IMG/VR virus record: IMGVR_UViG_3300046690_000486
Span: 1 to 29,118 of that record
Reading direction: 5' to 3' (one strand)
Source: a virus
DNA: 29,118 nt
The notes under the pieces are model-generated. The model was not told where the DNA came from. It saw only the letters and a program-made list of their open reading frames with translations, and made no database searches. Shown here piece after piece: positions 19,243 to 27,100 of the stretch. The position numbers and the translations under genes were made by a program. Positions within the stretch are counted from its first letter, which is position 1; each line of letters opens with the position of its first letter.

Positions 19243-20301
19243 ATGAGTATTCACCTGCTCGCCCTACCGACCACCCAAACCACCAGCAAATACGAACTAT
19301 GCGGCTTTACCCAGGCCACGATTCGTTTCGCCAAACTGCTGCGGCACCTGAATCACACCGTTTTTCTTTACGGCGCGGAGCACAACGAAGCGCCCTGCTC
19401 GGAATTCGTGTCGTGTATTTCCGAGGAAGAACAGCGGGTTCTTCTTGGCAACACGCAATACCAATATGCCGCCACGGATAATTCCCCGGCGCTGTGGGCG
19501 CTGTGCAATCCTCGGATGGTGTCTGCCATCGCGAAGCGAAAACAACCTCGGGATATAATCTGCACCATCGGAGGGCGCAGCCAGCAGTCCGTAACAGAGG
19601 CTCACCCGGACTGTCTGGCGCTCGAATACTCCATTGGCTACGTCGGCAGCTACGCACCGTATCGGGTGTATGAAAGCCACGCGTGGCGGCACTGCACGCA
19701 CGGGTTCCAGGACAGTTGGGAAGGACGATTTTTCGACGACGTGATACCTCTGTTCTTCGACGAGAGCGATTTTCAGTTCCGGGAGCGATTCAACAAGGAA
19801 AGATTCGCGCTGTATGTGGGGCGGCTAACACCCCGCAAGGGAATCGCCATTGCGTGCCAGGCCGCACACGCCGCGGGCATCCCGCTCAAGGTCATCGGCC
19901 ACGGGGACACGAGCCTGGTCACCCACGGCGCGGAGTATCTCGGACCGCTGTGCAACGCGGAGCGAAACGAATACATGAGCCGCGCAACTGCGCTACTGTG
20001 TCCGACGCAATACATTGAGCCCTTCGGCAGCGTGGCAGTCGAGGCACAGATGTGCGGCACCCCGGTCATTTCCACGGACTTCGGAGGCTTCACCGAGACC
20101 GTGGACCACGGGCGCTCCGGCTTTCGATGCAATTACCTGGGCGAGTTTGTGAGTGCGCTGCGCGTGGCGAAATACCTGGATTGCGAATACATCCGCGAGC
20201 GTGCCGTCCGGCTGTATTCAATTCCGCAGGTAGCCAAGCAATACGACCACTATTTCAAGCGGCTGGAGCTTCTGTGGGAACACGGATGGAACTCCCAGTA
20301 G
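19243..20301 (+). CDS. GT4-family glycosyltransferase
   Basis: A 352-residue GT-B fold enzyme. The C-terminal half carries the nucleotide-sugar-binding signatures 'YVGRLTPRKGI' (191-201; Arg194 and Lys199 contact the phosphates) and 'EPFGSVAVEAQMCGTPVIST' (259-278; E259 and E267 are the E-x7-E motif), then 'GGFTETVDHGRSGF'. The N-terminal domain ('CGFTQATIRFAKLLRHLNHTVFL') fits the acceptor side. It transfers a sugar to an acceptor in the cytoplasm. The adjacent collagen-like fibre is the obvious candidate substrate; host cell-wall sugar or phage DNA are alternatives. Confidence 0.85.
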   Translation: MSIHLLALPTTQTTSKYELCGFTQATIRFAKLLRHLNHTVFLYGAEHNEAPCSEFVSCISEEEQRVLLGNTQYQYAATDNSPALWALCNPRMVSAIAKRKQPRDIICTIGGRSQQSVTEAHPDCLALEYSIGYVGSYAPYRVYESHAWRHCTHGFQDSWEGRFFDDVIPLFFDESDFQFRERFNKERFALYVGRLTPRKGIAIACQAAHAAGIPLKVIGHGDTSLVTHGAEYLGPLCNAERNEYMSRATALLCPTQYIEPFGSVAVEAQMCGTPVISTDFGGFTETVDHGRSGFRCNYLGEFVSALRVAKYLDCEYIRERAVRLYSIPQVAKQYDHYFKRLELLWEHGWNSQ

Positions 20302-20344
20302 AAATACGGACTTGATTATCCCGCAGCCCGTGTTACCTTCCCAC

Positions 20345-21073
20345 ATGAATGTAGTGAGTTATCTACGAGTAAGCGGCGCGACCCAAATCGCGGGCGACGG
20401 CTTCGACCGACAGGACAGGGTTATTGAGGACTTCTGCCGAATCCACAAGCTCACCAACCACCGAGAGTTTCGGGAGGAAGGCGTTTCTGGAACCGTGGAG
20501 GGCATCGACCGACCGATGTTTTCGGCTGCCCTGGAGATAGTATCCTGGAGCAAGCAGAACGGCGGGGAACCCCTCGAAGCAATCGTCGTCGAGCGGATGG
20601 ACCGACTCGCGCGCGACCTGATGGTCTCCGAACTACTCCTGAAAGAGTGTCGGACCCGAGGCATCAAAGTTTTCAGCGCCGACCAGGGCAACCTGACGGA
20701 CATGGCAGCCGACGGCGGTGACCCCACGCGCGTGCTCATTCGACAAATCATGGGCGCGCTGGCGGAATGGGAGAAGTCCGTCCTGGTGCGCAAACTGCGC
20801 AGCGCCAAGGACCGGCTCAAGGCCGCGGGCAAGATGAACGTGGAAGGCGTTAAACCTTACGGTTTTTTCAAGCCCGAGGCGGCATTGCTCAAACTCATGC
20901 TGGACTGGCATAATGGAGAACCGGGCAGGGACGACGACCACGCCGACCACCCCAAAAACTACCGCGAAATAGCGCGGCTGCTGAACATCATGGACTCCCG
21001 CACGCGGTCCGGCAAGCACTGGACCGAGCAAAACGTGCGCACAATTATTTTGAACGCAAAACGAAAACAATAG
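20345..21073 (+). CDS. Serine recombinase (resolvase/invertase family), short form
   Basis: A 242-residue site-specific recombinase. Catalytic Ser is S10 in 'YLRVS'; the 'ERMDRLARD' motif (83-91) and 'GALAEWEKSVLVRKLRSAK' (137-155) complete the active-site domain. Residues about 165-242 resemble the start of the Recombinase domain (KMNVEGVKPYGFF..., YREIARLLN..., HWTEQNVRTIILN). There is no Cys-rich zinc ribbon or long C-terminal coiled coil, so it is much shorter than large serine integrases. I use ATG 20345; a TTG start at 20312 is in frame. It could act in integration, resolution of multimers or DNA inversion. Confidence 0.8.
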   Translation: MNVVSYLRVSGATQIAGDGFDRQDRVIEDFCRIHKLTNHREFREEGVSGTVEGIDRPMFSAALEIVSWSKQNGGEPLEAIVVERMDRLARDLMVSELLLKECRTRGIKVFSADQGNLTDMAADGGDPTRVLIRQIMGALAEWEKSVLVRKLRSAKDRLKAAGKMNVEGVKPYGFFKPEAALLKLMLDWHNGEPGRDDDHADHPKNYREIARLLNIMDSRTRSGKHWTEQNVRTIILNAKRKQ

Positions 21074-21084
21074 TCAAACCCACT

Positions 21085-21264
21085 ATGAACTTATCATTTA
21101 CTTACGAAGCCGCCCCGAAGGGTAGCAAATTCAGTCCCGCGGTTGAAACCGCCAACCAACGTCGTCGGGACGAGGCTACGCTCCGGCTGGCCCGCATCAC
21201 CAACGGCAAGAGCCCCGAGCACAAGAACGGCGGCAAGTGCTGCGGCGGAAAATGCGGAAAGTGA
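21085..21264 (+). CDS. Hypothetical protein, 59 aa, Cys-rich tail
   Basis: Starts at ATG 21085 (M-N-L-S-F-T-Y-E-A-A), 11 bases after the recombinase stop, and ends in 'NGGKCCGGKCGK'. The Gly-flanked C-C-x-x-x-C end probably binds metal. The middle is helical (RRRDEATLRLARITN). Not recognised. It is the last gene before a 530-bp non-coding region with two tRNA genes. Confidence 0.55.
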   Translation: MNLSFTYEAAPKGSKFSPAVETANQRRRDEATLRLARITNGKSPEHKNGGKCCGGKCGK

Positions 21265-21274
21265 ACCAATTTGT

Positions 21275-21371
21275 TGCTGTTTGTCAGAGTGGTCTAATGA
21301 TGATTGGCGATAGACGAATAAACAGGTCGCCACTTGTTTACCCGCCCCAGGTTCGAGTCCTGGAACAGCAG
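21275..21371 (+). tRNA. tRNA-like gene, anticodon unresolved
   Basis: Acceptor TGCTGTT (21275-21281) pairs perfectly with AACAGCA (21364-21370), discriminator G, then CAA instead of CCA. T-arm CCAGG-TTCGAGT-CCTGG (21347-21363) is canonical. A 3-bp D-stem TCA/TGA (21284-21286, 21298-21300) fits a long-variable-arm tRNA. The 46 nt between D-arm and T-arm fold either as TGGCGA/TCGCCA (21305-21310, 21327-21332) with a 16-nt loop or as AACAG/TTGTT with an 8-nt loop; neither gives a standard anticodon. It could be an interrupted or degenerate tRNA. Confidence 0.45.
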
Positions 21372-21656
21372 CAATAATTCGGGCCGGGCGTTACTGCCCG
21401 TAAATAGCCCTCCGACAGTCGGACGCCAGGGCCGCGATAGTGTCCACCAACTTTTATCAATTATGAACACAACCAAATAATTTACCGGGGGGTCGTCCAA
21501 AATCTAGGACACCGGCAATTGTGCCGATGAATGAGTGGAAGAAGTCACTCTCCCCCGACCAATCTCCCCTCCAGGCCCTTTCTGATTCATCCCTGGTTTT
21601 ATTCATTGTTTTTCCAGGGTCCCAACACAAATTAAGTCTTCACCAGCCTGGGTTAC
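21372..21656. other. Gene-free region with a series of hairpins; possible structured RNA
   Basis: No convincing gene. It has clear short inverted repeats: CGGGC/GCCCG (21385-21400), TCCGA/TCGGA (21411-21423), GTCC/GGAC (21495-21510), CGGCA-ATTG-TGCCG (21513-21526), GAGTG/CACTC (21533-21550) and CCCTGG/CCAGGG (21591-21619). With the tRNA upstream and the strong terminator directly downstream, a structured transcript spanning it is possible. Confidence 0.3.
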
Positions 21657-21697
21657 AGCCGCCATCTGATAATACGGATGGCGGCTCGTCTTTTTTT
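21657..21697 (+). terminator. Strong intrinsic terminator
   Basis: AGCCGCCAT (21657-21665) and ATGGCGGCT (21678-21686) form a perfect 9-bp stem with a 12-nt loop, followed by CGTC and seven T (21691-21697). It closes transcription from the recombinase/tRNA side before the next tRNA and head genes. Confidence 0.85.
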
Positions 21698-21707
21698 GGC
21701 ACACTGT
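21679..21707 (+). promoter_or_regulatory. Promoter, TGGCGG-N17-CACTGT, for tRNA-Met and head genes
   Basis: TGGCGG (21679-21684) lies inside the 3' arm of the terminator; 17 nt later comes CACTGT (21702-21707), then TTAGTGAAC. The tRNA 5' end is 15 nt after the start of the CACTGT box, the same offset as between this box and ATG codons elsewhere, which marks the likely transcription start. Confidence 0.6.
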
Positions 21708-21716
21708 TTAGTGAAC

Positions 21717-21791
21717 TGCGGGGTAGAGCAACGGTAGCTCGTCACGCTCATAACGTGAAAATAGCGGGTTCGACTCCCGCCCCCGCTACCA
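21717..21791 (+). tRNA. tRNA-Met (CAT), initiator-like
   Basis: Acceptor TGCGGGG (21717-21723) with CCCCGCT (21781-21787): six pairs and a T1-T72 mismatch. A mismatch at 1-72 is the hallmark of bacterial initiator tRNA. D-arm GAGC-AACGGTA-GCTC, anticodon arm TCACG-CTCATAA-CGTGA with anticodon CAT at 21749-21751, T-arm GCGGG-TTCGACT-CCCGC, discriminator A and encoded CCA (21789-21791). The three consecutive G-C pairs expected in an initiator anticodon stem are absent, so it is initiator-like in acceptor and D-arm but not in the anticodon stem. Confidence 0.85.
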
Positions 21792-21797
21792 AATTTT

Positions 21798-22190
21798 ATG
21801 CCCAAACCAAACGTTTACACCTACTGGGATAGCTCGGAGCACGCTGACCCCAGCCAAGCGAGCATCCTCCGACTCTGGGTCCGGTCCTGGTCCGCGCGCG
21901 GCTGGAGCCCCCGCATCCTCACCGTCCGCAACGCCGCGAAGCACCCCCGATTCGACGTGCTCGGGCGAATATCCTCGAACCTTCCCCATCTCGCCGCGGA
22001 AGTCGAAAAGGTCCGCTGGCTAGTCCCAATCGAAGCGATGAACTTTTCATTCACCCCGGCGATGCACCGCAAGTCAGGCACTCCCCGCATACACCACTTC
22101 CACGCCGTCGGATGGGAATCCGCGCCGGTGGTTGACTTCCCCAACGTCCACGACGCCGACCTAATCGAGCACTGCGGACGCCCCCTCTAA
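21798..22190 (+). CDS. Glycosyltransferase-like small protein, 130 aa
   Basis: The N-terminus ('VYTYWDSSEHADPSQASILRLW' over two strands, then 'RSWSARGWSPRILTVRNAAKHP') matches the start of small GT-A-like sugar-transferase or capsule-type proteins with a 'W-x-x-S-W-x-x-x-G-W-x-P' segment. No D-x-D motif follows before its end, and the length is short, so it is probably a binding domain or a truncated enzyme. It begins 6 bases after the tRNA CCA end and its stop overlaps the TerL start (TAATG). Confidence 0.5.
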   Translation: MPKPNVYTYWDSSEHADPSQASILRLWVRSWSARGWSPRILTVRNAAKHPRFDVLGRISSNLPHLAAEVEKVRWLVPIEAMNFSFTPAMHRKSGTPRIHHFHAVGWESAPVVDFPNVHDADLIEHCGRPL

Positions 22191-24118
22191 TGCTTCCTGA
22201 CGGACCAGCTAAGGTGTTAGCGGCCCAGGTAGCGTCGCTCGTGCATTCCGACCGGAAGCGGGAAGCCGCGATGGCCGTCGTCGAAGCGTGCAAGATGAAG
22301 GTCAAGATTTCCGATGACAATCCGGCCAAATACAATCCCATCCTAACACACTACCTGCACGACCTGCTGGAATCCGACGCTCCGGAGGAAGCGGCACAGA
22401 TACTCTGGACCCCGACACTATTCAACCCAGCGCCGCAATCGACGCGAGACCTGTGGGATTTATTTCGCACCACGAATCAGGGGCTCATTATGGGCGGCGG
22501 CAGCATGAGCAAATCCTACAGCGTCGGTGTGCGGCTGTTCCTCGAATTCATTCGCGACCCGGAATACACCGCGGTGCGCGTGCTCGGCCCGAGCGAGGAC
22601 CACTTGGAATCGAACCTTTTTTCGCATCTGGTCCGGTTGCACAGCAGCGCCACGCTGCCGATGCCGGGCGAAGTGAATGCACTATTCATCGGGCGCTCCC
22701 GGCGAAATCAGGCGGGCGCAATCAAGGGTCTCGTCATCCCGATGGGCAAGCAAAAGAAAGCGGGGCGCATCCAGGGAACGAAGCGTATCCCGCGGCCAGT
22801 CCCGCATCCGGTCTTCGGCCCGCTATCCCGGCTGTTCTTGTTCCTGGACGAAATCGAGAACATCCCGCAAGGCGTGTGGGGCGACATCGACAACGTGTTG
22901 AGCCAGGTTGAAGAAGAAGGGGCCGTGGGTGGGTTCAAGATTTTTGGTGCCTACAATCCCCGCAACCAGCGGGACGAAGTCGGTATCCGCGCAGAGCCCC
23001 CGTTCGGATGGGAGAGCTTCGACATCGACAAGCACTTCCGGTGGAAATCCACGCGCGGCTGGGACGTGCTCCGACTTGACGGAGAGAAGTCGGAGAACGT
23101 GGTCACTGGCAAAACCATCTATCCCGGTCTGCAAACGCGCGCCGGGCTCGACGCTATTGCGCTCAATTCCGGCGGGCTGCAATCGCCCGGATATTACACG
23201 ATGGGCCGCGGCGCGTATCCGCCCCAGGGCATCGAACTCGCGGTAATTCCTCCGGGAATGCTGCACAACATGCGCGGGGAATTCATTTTTCTCGATACCC
23301 CCGTGGCGGTTGCCTCGTGCGACTTGGCGCTCGAAGGCGGCGCAGGAGCCCCGTATACCCTCGGGCGCTGGGGTCGAGCCACGGGCTACAAGGTCCCCCC
23401 GACGTTGGAATTCCCGAACGGGCGCACTATCATGTTCAAGGATACTAACAGTCGTTCAACCACTCGATGGGCGCTTCAGGCGGACCAGCAGTTCATGCTG
23501 CCGAAGGGCGACACCGTGGCCATGAGCGCAAAGCTGATTGAAATCAACAAGAAGGCGGGCGTTAAGCCGGAATGGTTCGCGTGCGACAGAACCGGTCACG
23601 GCGCGGGCATCGCGGACTTGATGAAGCACGACTGGTCCCCCGCCATACACGATGTTAACTACAGTAACAGCGCAAGCAAGACCCGGCTCATGGAGGAAGA
23701 TACTCACACCTGTGAGGAAGAATTTTTACGAGTTTGCAGCGAACTTTGGTTCGGGCTACGCGCGTATGCGGAATTTGGCTACTTGCTGTTGCACCCCAGC
23801 ATGAACCTGGAGAAACTAGCAGTCCAGGTGACTCAGCGAAAATTCGTTACGACTGGCAAACAAAAAAAAGTCCAAACGAAGGCGGACTACATCAGCACTG
23901 GGAAAACTTCCCCGGACGAAGCCGACAGCTTGACGCTTTTTGTATTCGCCGCCCGACGCGGCTCCGGGACTATACTGAGTATGAAGGGCAACGATGTTCC
24001 GATGCCGGGGGACTCCGATGACTTCGACGGCTGGTCCGACGAACGGGTGCTTAAGGGCGGGGCGTATCACGACTGCACGAACACCACAGACTACCTCAGC
24101 GACACCCCGATTTTATGA
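22190..24118 (+). CDS. terL: Terminase large subunit (TerL)
   Basis: A 642-residue DNA-packaging motor ATPase-nuclease. Walker A is the deviant 'GGGSMSKS' (102-109, Lys in place and Ser last), Walker B is 'LFLFLDE' (215-221; D220, catalytic E221), and 'GAYNP' (253-257) fits the coupling motif. The C-terminal RNase H-like nuclease has acidic residues in 'CDLAL' (D378), 'CDRTGHG' (D466) and 'SPDEADSLTLFVFA' (D576/D579), as in this family. It works with the small terminase and portal to cut and pump DNA into the head. The stop overlaps the next start by ATGA. Confidence 0.9.
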   Translation: MLPDGPAKVLAAQVASLVHSDRKREAAMAVVEACKMKVKISDDNPAKYNPILTHYLHDLLESDAPEEAAQILWTPTLFNPAPQSTRDLWDLFRTTNQGLIMGGGSMSKSYSVGVRLFLEFIRDPEYTAVRVLGPSEDHLESNLFSHLVRLHSSATLPMPGEVNALFIGRSRRNQAGAIKGLVIPMGKQKKAGRIQGTKRIPRPVPHPVFGPLSRLFLFLDEIENIPQGVWGDIDNVLSQVEEEGAVGGFKIFGAYNPRNQRDEVGIRAEPPFGWESFDIDKHFRWKSTRGWDVLRLDGEKSENVVTGKTIYPGLQTRAGLDAIALNSGGLQSPGYYTMGRGAYPPQGIELAVIPPGMLHNMRGEFIFLDTPVAVASCDLALEGGAGAPYTLGRWGRATGYKVPPTLEFPNGRTIMFKDTNSRSTTRWALQADQQFMLPKGDTVAMSAKLIEINKKAGVKPEWFACDRTGHGAGIADLMKHDWSPAIHDVNYSNSASKTRLMEEDTHTCEEEFLRVCSELWFGLRAYAEFGYLLLHPSMNLEKLAVQVTQRKFVTTGKQKKVQTKADYISTGKTSPDEADSLTLFVFAARRGSGTILSMKGNDVPMPGDSDDFDGWSDERVLKGGAYHDCTNTTDYLSDTPIL

Positions 24119-24690
24119 AGCGCATAAACGTAAACCTTTTCCCGCGGGACGGATATTTTTTCACCGATAGCGACGGCGCTCGAATCCGGGGACACTCTTG
24201 GGCCGACGTGATGCGTCGGGTAGCCGCATATCGCAAGCGCGCCGGACGCGCGCAGGGAAACGTCGAGGCGGAAGTGAGCGCCCAGGCGTGCGCGCGCAAC
24301 CCGGCGCACTGCTCCGAAATCAACGGCGAAAACGAGCGGCACCTGAAGATTGCGTCCCTCAAGGGGCGCGTGCTCAAATACCTGTCTTTCATTCGCGGGC
24401 TGATGCCCGGCAACCGGGTGCCTTGGGCCAGCCCCACCGACGCCGCCAACCGCGCGAACGTGTGCGCGGCCTGCCCGCTGAACACGGCTCTCCCGGAGGG
24501 ATGCAGCAGTTGTCGTGCCGCAGTCCGTGCCATGCACAAAGAAATTCTCGGGGGCCGGACGATAGATGCGCGTTTAAACGGATGCAGTCACCTGGGGGAG
24601 AGCCTGCCGGTGTCGGTGTGGGTGGACCATGACGTGGTGGACGATGCGTCACTCCCGGCCCATTGCTGGAGAAAGCGACGCACGCCATGA
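24115..24690 (+). CDS. Hypothetical Cys-rich protein, 191 aa
   Basis: The N-terminal half is basic and helical ('DVMRRVAAYRKRAGRA'). The C-terminal half carries 'VCAACPLNTALPEGCSSC' (C-x-x-C ... C-x-x-C), with further Cys near the end ('LNGCSHL', 'AHCW'). The spacing suggests a zinc finger. It lies between TerL and portal with ATGA overlaps on both sides, a position where small accessory zinc proteins are common in such phages; function unknown. Confidence 0.65.
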   Translation: MKRINVNLFPRDGYFFTDSDGARIRGHSWADVMRRVAAYRKRAGRAQGNVEAEVSAQACARNPAHCSEINGENERHLKIASLKGRVLKYLSFIRGLMPGNRVPWASPTDAANRANVCAACPLNTALPEGCSSCRAAVRAMHKEILGGRTIDARLNGCSHLGESLPVSVWVDHDVVDDASLPAHCWRKRRTP

Positions 24691-24956
24691 AGATACCGAA
24701 CCCTTTTCGATTCGCCGCGGCTATGCTGGCTGTCGGCTACGCTCGTTTCCGGGGCTACCGGGCGCTGGTGAATCCCGCGGAAGAAGTGAATCGCTGGCAT
24801 GAGTGCCGCCGGTGCCCGCATCGCATTCCGGGGCCGGAGCTTATCGGAGACCAGTGCGGGCTCTGCGGGTGTCTGCTCGACGCCAAGGTGTTGCTGACGA
24901 CCGAGCGGTGCCCGGATGGCCGGTGGAAACGAATCTGGCGGAAATCCCCCGAATAG
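24687..24956 (+). CDS. Small zinc-finger protein, 89 aa
   Basis: ATG 24687 overlaps the upstream stop as ATGA. A hydrophobic, basic N-terminus (FRFAAAMLAVGYARF) precedes a 'HECRRCPHR' and 'CGLCGCLL' cysteine set plus 'ERCPDGRW', a four-Cys zinc-ribbon-like core. Such proteins occur next to portal genes in phages of several groups; the molecular role is unknown. Confidence 0.65.
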   Translation: MKIPNPFRFAAAMLAVGYARFRGYRALVNPAEEVNRWHECRRCPHRIPGPELIGDQCGLCGCLLDAKVLLTTERCPDGRWKRIWRKSPE

Positions 24957-24964
24957 CACACTGT
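24936..24964 (+). promoter_or_regulatory. Promoter, TGGCGG-N17-CACTGT, before the portal gene
   Basis: TGGCGG (24936-24941), 17 nt, CACTGT (24959-24964), TTAGAGACGCT, then ATG at 24976. The -35 and most of the spacer lie inside the 3' end of the zinc-finger gene. The box-to-ATG distance of 17 matches the other near-leaderless members. Confidence 0.55.
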
Positions 24965-24975
24965 TTAGAGACGCT

Positions 24976-27081
24976 ATGCCTGCCGAAACGCAGTATCCTA
25001 CTTCTAACAACCTGGACCCCGCCGGGGGGATTATCCAATCGCCCAAGATTGACTCCGCCGGGCACCCGACTCAACGCAGTATCCGGGACTCGGGCATGGC
25101 CGTCAACGTGGTGCGCACCATCATCGCCGCGAACCGCCAGCGGCAGGTGGTCAATTCCCGCATCCTGGCCAAATACAACGCGGAGCGCCCATACGACAGC
25201 GCCCGACTGGAGTCCGAAGGATTGGGGTGGAAGCAGAATTTTACCACCAAACCACTGCCGCTCTGGATTGAAAAAGTCGCGCCCAGATTTTGTGAGGCCG
25301 TCTCGGGTGTTAAATACCTGACCGACAGCACCCTGAGTAACAAGTGGCAGAACAACGTCGAGAAGTCGGAGAAATTCCGGGACGTAATCACCAAGACAAT
25401 CCGCAACCGCGTCGGATGGCGGACCCTGGTGGAGGACCTGGCGTTCGACAACGCGCTGTTCGGCCACACCGTGGCGGCGTGGCTCGACGAGGGATATACC
25501 TGGTTCCCCAAAGCTTTTCAGCAAGCAGAAAATTTTCTCCCGGACGGTTGCAAGCAGGCGGCATCGAATGCCCAGTTCGTCGTGCTCAAGGAAATGTATC
25601 TGCCGCACGAACTTTTCGCCTACATCAAGGACCGGGAAACGGCGGAAGAATTGGGTTGGAACATTGAGCAAACCATCGCCGCTATCAATGCCGCCAGCCC
25701 GGCCCAGATTCGAGACCTTCTCAACATCGGCGGCACTATTGAAACCTGGTATCAGAACGCAATCCGCGAACTGACCATCGGTGTTAGCTACATGGCGGGC
25801 GCGAGCGTATGCACGGTGTATACGCTGCTCGTGCGGGAAGTGACCGGCAAAGTCAGTCACTACCGGCTCGCGGGCGCGGAGATGTCGGAGATTTTCACCA
25901 AGCTCGACCGGTTCGACGGGATGGAAGACTGCATGTCGTTTTTCGCCTTCCAAAAGGGCAATGGCACCATGCACGGGAGCAAGGGCATCGGGCGCGACCT
26001 ATACGAACTCGCGGGGATGATTGACCGGACGCGCAACGAAGTCGTTGACAGGAGTATCCTCTCCGGCAAGATTCTCGTCCAGGGCGACGTGAAGCGGCTG
26101 CACACGTTCAAGATGAACGTCATCGGCTGCATGGCCCTAATCCCCCGAGACTGGGACCTGCGCGAGCAAAAAATCGACGGCGACATTGAGCCATTCCTCA
26201 AGCTCGACGCGTATCTGGCGTTGCTCGCTGACCAACTTATCGGCAACACCAGCCCCCGGCAATTCGGGGGCGAGCGCACCACCAAAGCGGAAGTGGATTT
26301 GTTCGCCGCGCGAGAAGAAGAGACCAAGGATGTGCGCATTACCAGATTTTTGGAGCAGTTCGTGGCGATGGTGCGCACCATGCAAAAACGAATTTGCGAC
26401 CCGGACACCCTCGAAGAAGATGCCAAGGCCGCGCAGAAGGAATTGCTGGAGCACATGACGCGGGCCGAAATCGAGGAACTGCGGATGCAGCCCGTGGCCA
26501 GCACGATTCGCGACCTAACGCCCGCGGAGCGCCAAATGACGAGCGCGTTTTGCACCGAGAAAAGGGGCAACCCGCTGTATAATCAGCGCGCCCTCGAAGT
26601 AGAAGACGGCACGGCCCGAGTCGGCTCGGACTTCGTGGACCGCGTGTTGCTTCCGACGAACGACCCGACGGAGCAGGCGGAGCAGAGCCGGTTACAGCAG
26701 ATGGAACTGGCGCTCATTATGCAAGGCCAGCCGGTGCCGGTGTCCCCCCGCGATAATCACGAAATCCATCTGAGCATTTTGATGCCGATTGCCGAGCAAC
26801 AAGCGTCCGCGATGATGGAGGGCCAGAGCCACACAGCAATTTTCGAGACGCTCGTAGCGCACATCAACGAGCACGCGAACAACTGGGAAGCTCAGGGCGC
26901 GCCGAAGGACAAAATAAAACCTGTCCTCGATTTTCTTAAGAAAGCCGGGCCTGAGATTGCGAATTTACACGCGCTCGACGCCCAGGCGCAGCAAGTTCAG
27001 CAGCAGAGTATGGCCCACGATGCCGAGGGCCACCAAATCATGTCTTCCGTCGGCCCACCCCCGCCGGAAGCCCAACCATAA
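24976..27081 (+). CDS. Portal protein
   Basis: A 701-residue protein with the long, helical, charged build and size of portal proteins that form the dodecameric ring at the head vertex. Supporting signs are its place between TerL and the scaffold-like gene, a core with 'KGIGRDLYELAGMIDRTRNEVVDR', a central helix-rich wing ('ERTTKAEVDLFAAREEETKDVRITRFLEQF') and a Gln-rich C-terminal barrel/crown ('QAQQVQQQSMAHDAEGHQ'). I use ATG 24976, which has a promoter-like box just upstream; the longest frame begins at 24916 within the upstream gene. No single catalytic motif exists in this family, so the call rests on position and build. Confidence 0.75.
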   Translation: MPAETQYPTSNNLDPAGGIIQSPKIDSAGHPTQRSIRDSGMAVNVVRTIIAANRQRQVVNSRILAKYNAERPYDSARLESEGLGWKQNFTTKPLPLWIEKVAPRFCEAVSGVKYLTDSTLSNKWQNNVEKSEKFRDVITKTIRNRVGWRTLVEDLAFDNALFGHTVAAWLDEGYTWFPKAFQQAENFLPDGCKQAASNAQFVVLKEMYLPHELFAYIKDRETAEELGWNIEQTIAAINAASPAQIRDLLNIGGTIETWYQNAIRELTIGVSYMAGASVCTVYTLLVREVTGKVSHYRLAGAEMSEIFTKLDRFDGMEDCMSFFAFQKGNGTMHGSKGIGRDLYELAGMIDRTRNEVVDRSILSGKILVQGDVKRLHTFKMNVIGCMALIPRDWDLREQKIDGDIEPFLKLDAYLALLADQLIGNTSPRQFGGERTTKAEVDLFAAREEETKDVRITRFLEQFVAMVRTMQKRICDPDTLEEDAKAAQKELLEHMTRAEIEELRMQPVASTIRDLTPAERQMTSAFCTEKRGNPLYNQRALEVEDGTARVGSDFVDRVLLPTNDPTEQAEQSRLQQMELALIMQGQPVPVSPRDNHEIHLSILMPIAEQQASAMMEGQSHTAIFETLVAHINEHANNWEAQGAPKDKIKPVLDFLKKAGPEIANLHALDAQAQQVQQQSMAHDAEGHQIMSSVGPPPPEAQP

Positions 27082-27100
27082 CCCCCTAAAATGACCACCA

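Noticed and set aside
21521-21832. 103-aa rightward open frame
   Set aside because: It passes through the strong terminator and the complete tRNA-Met gene.
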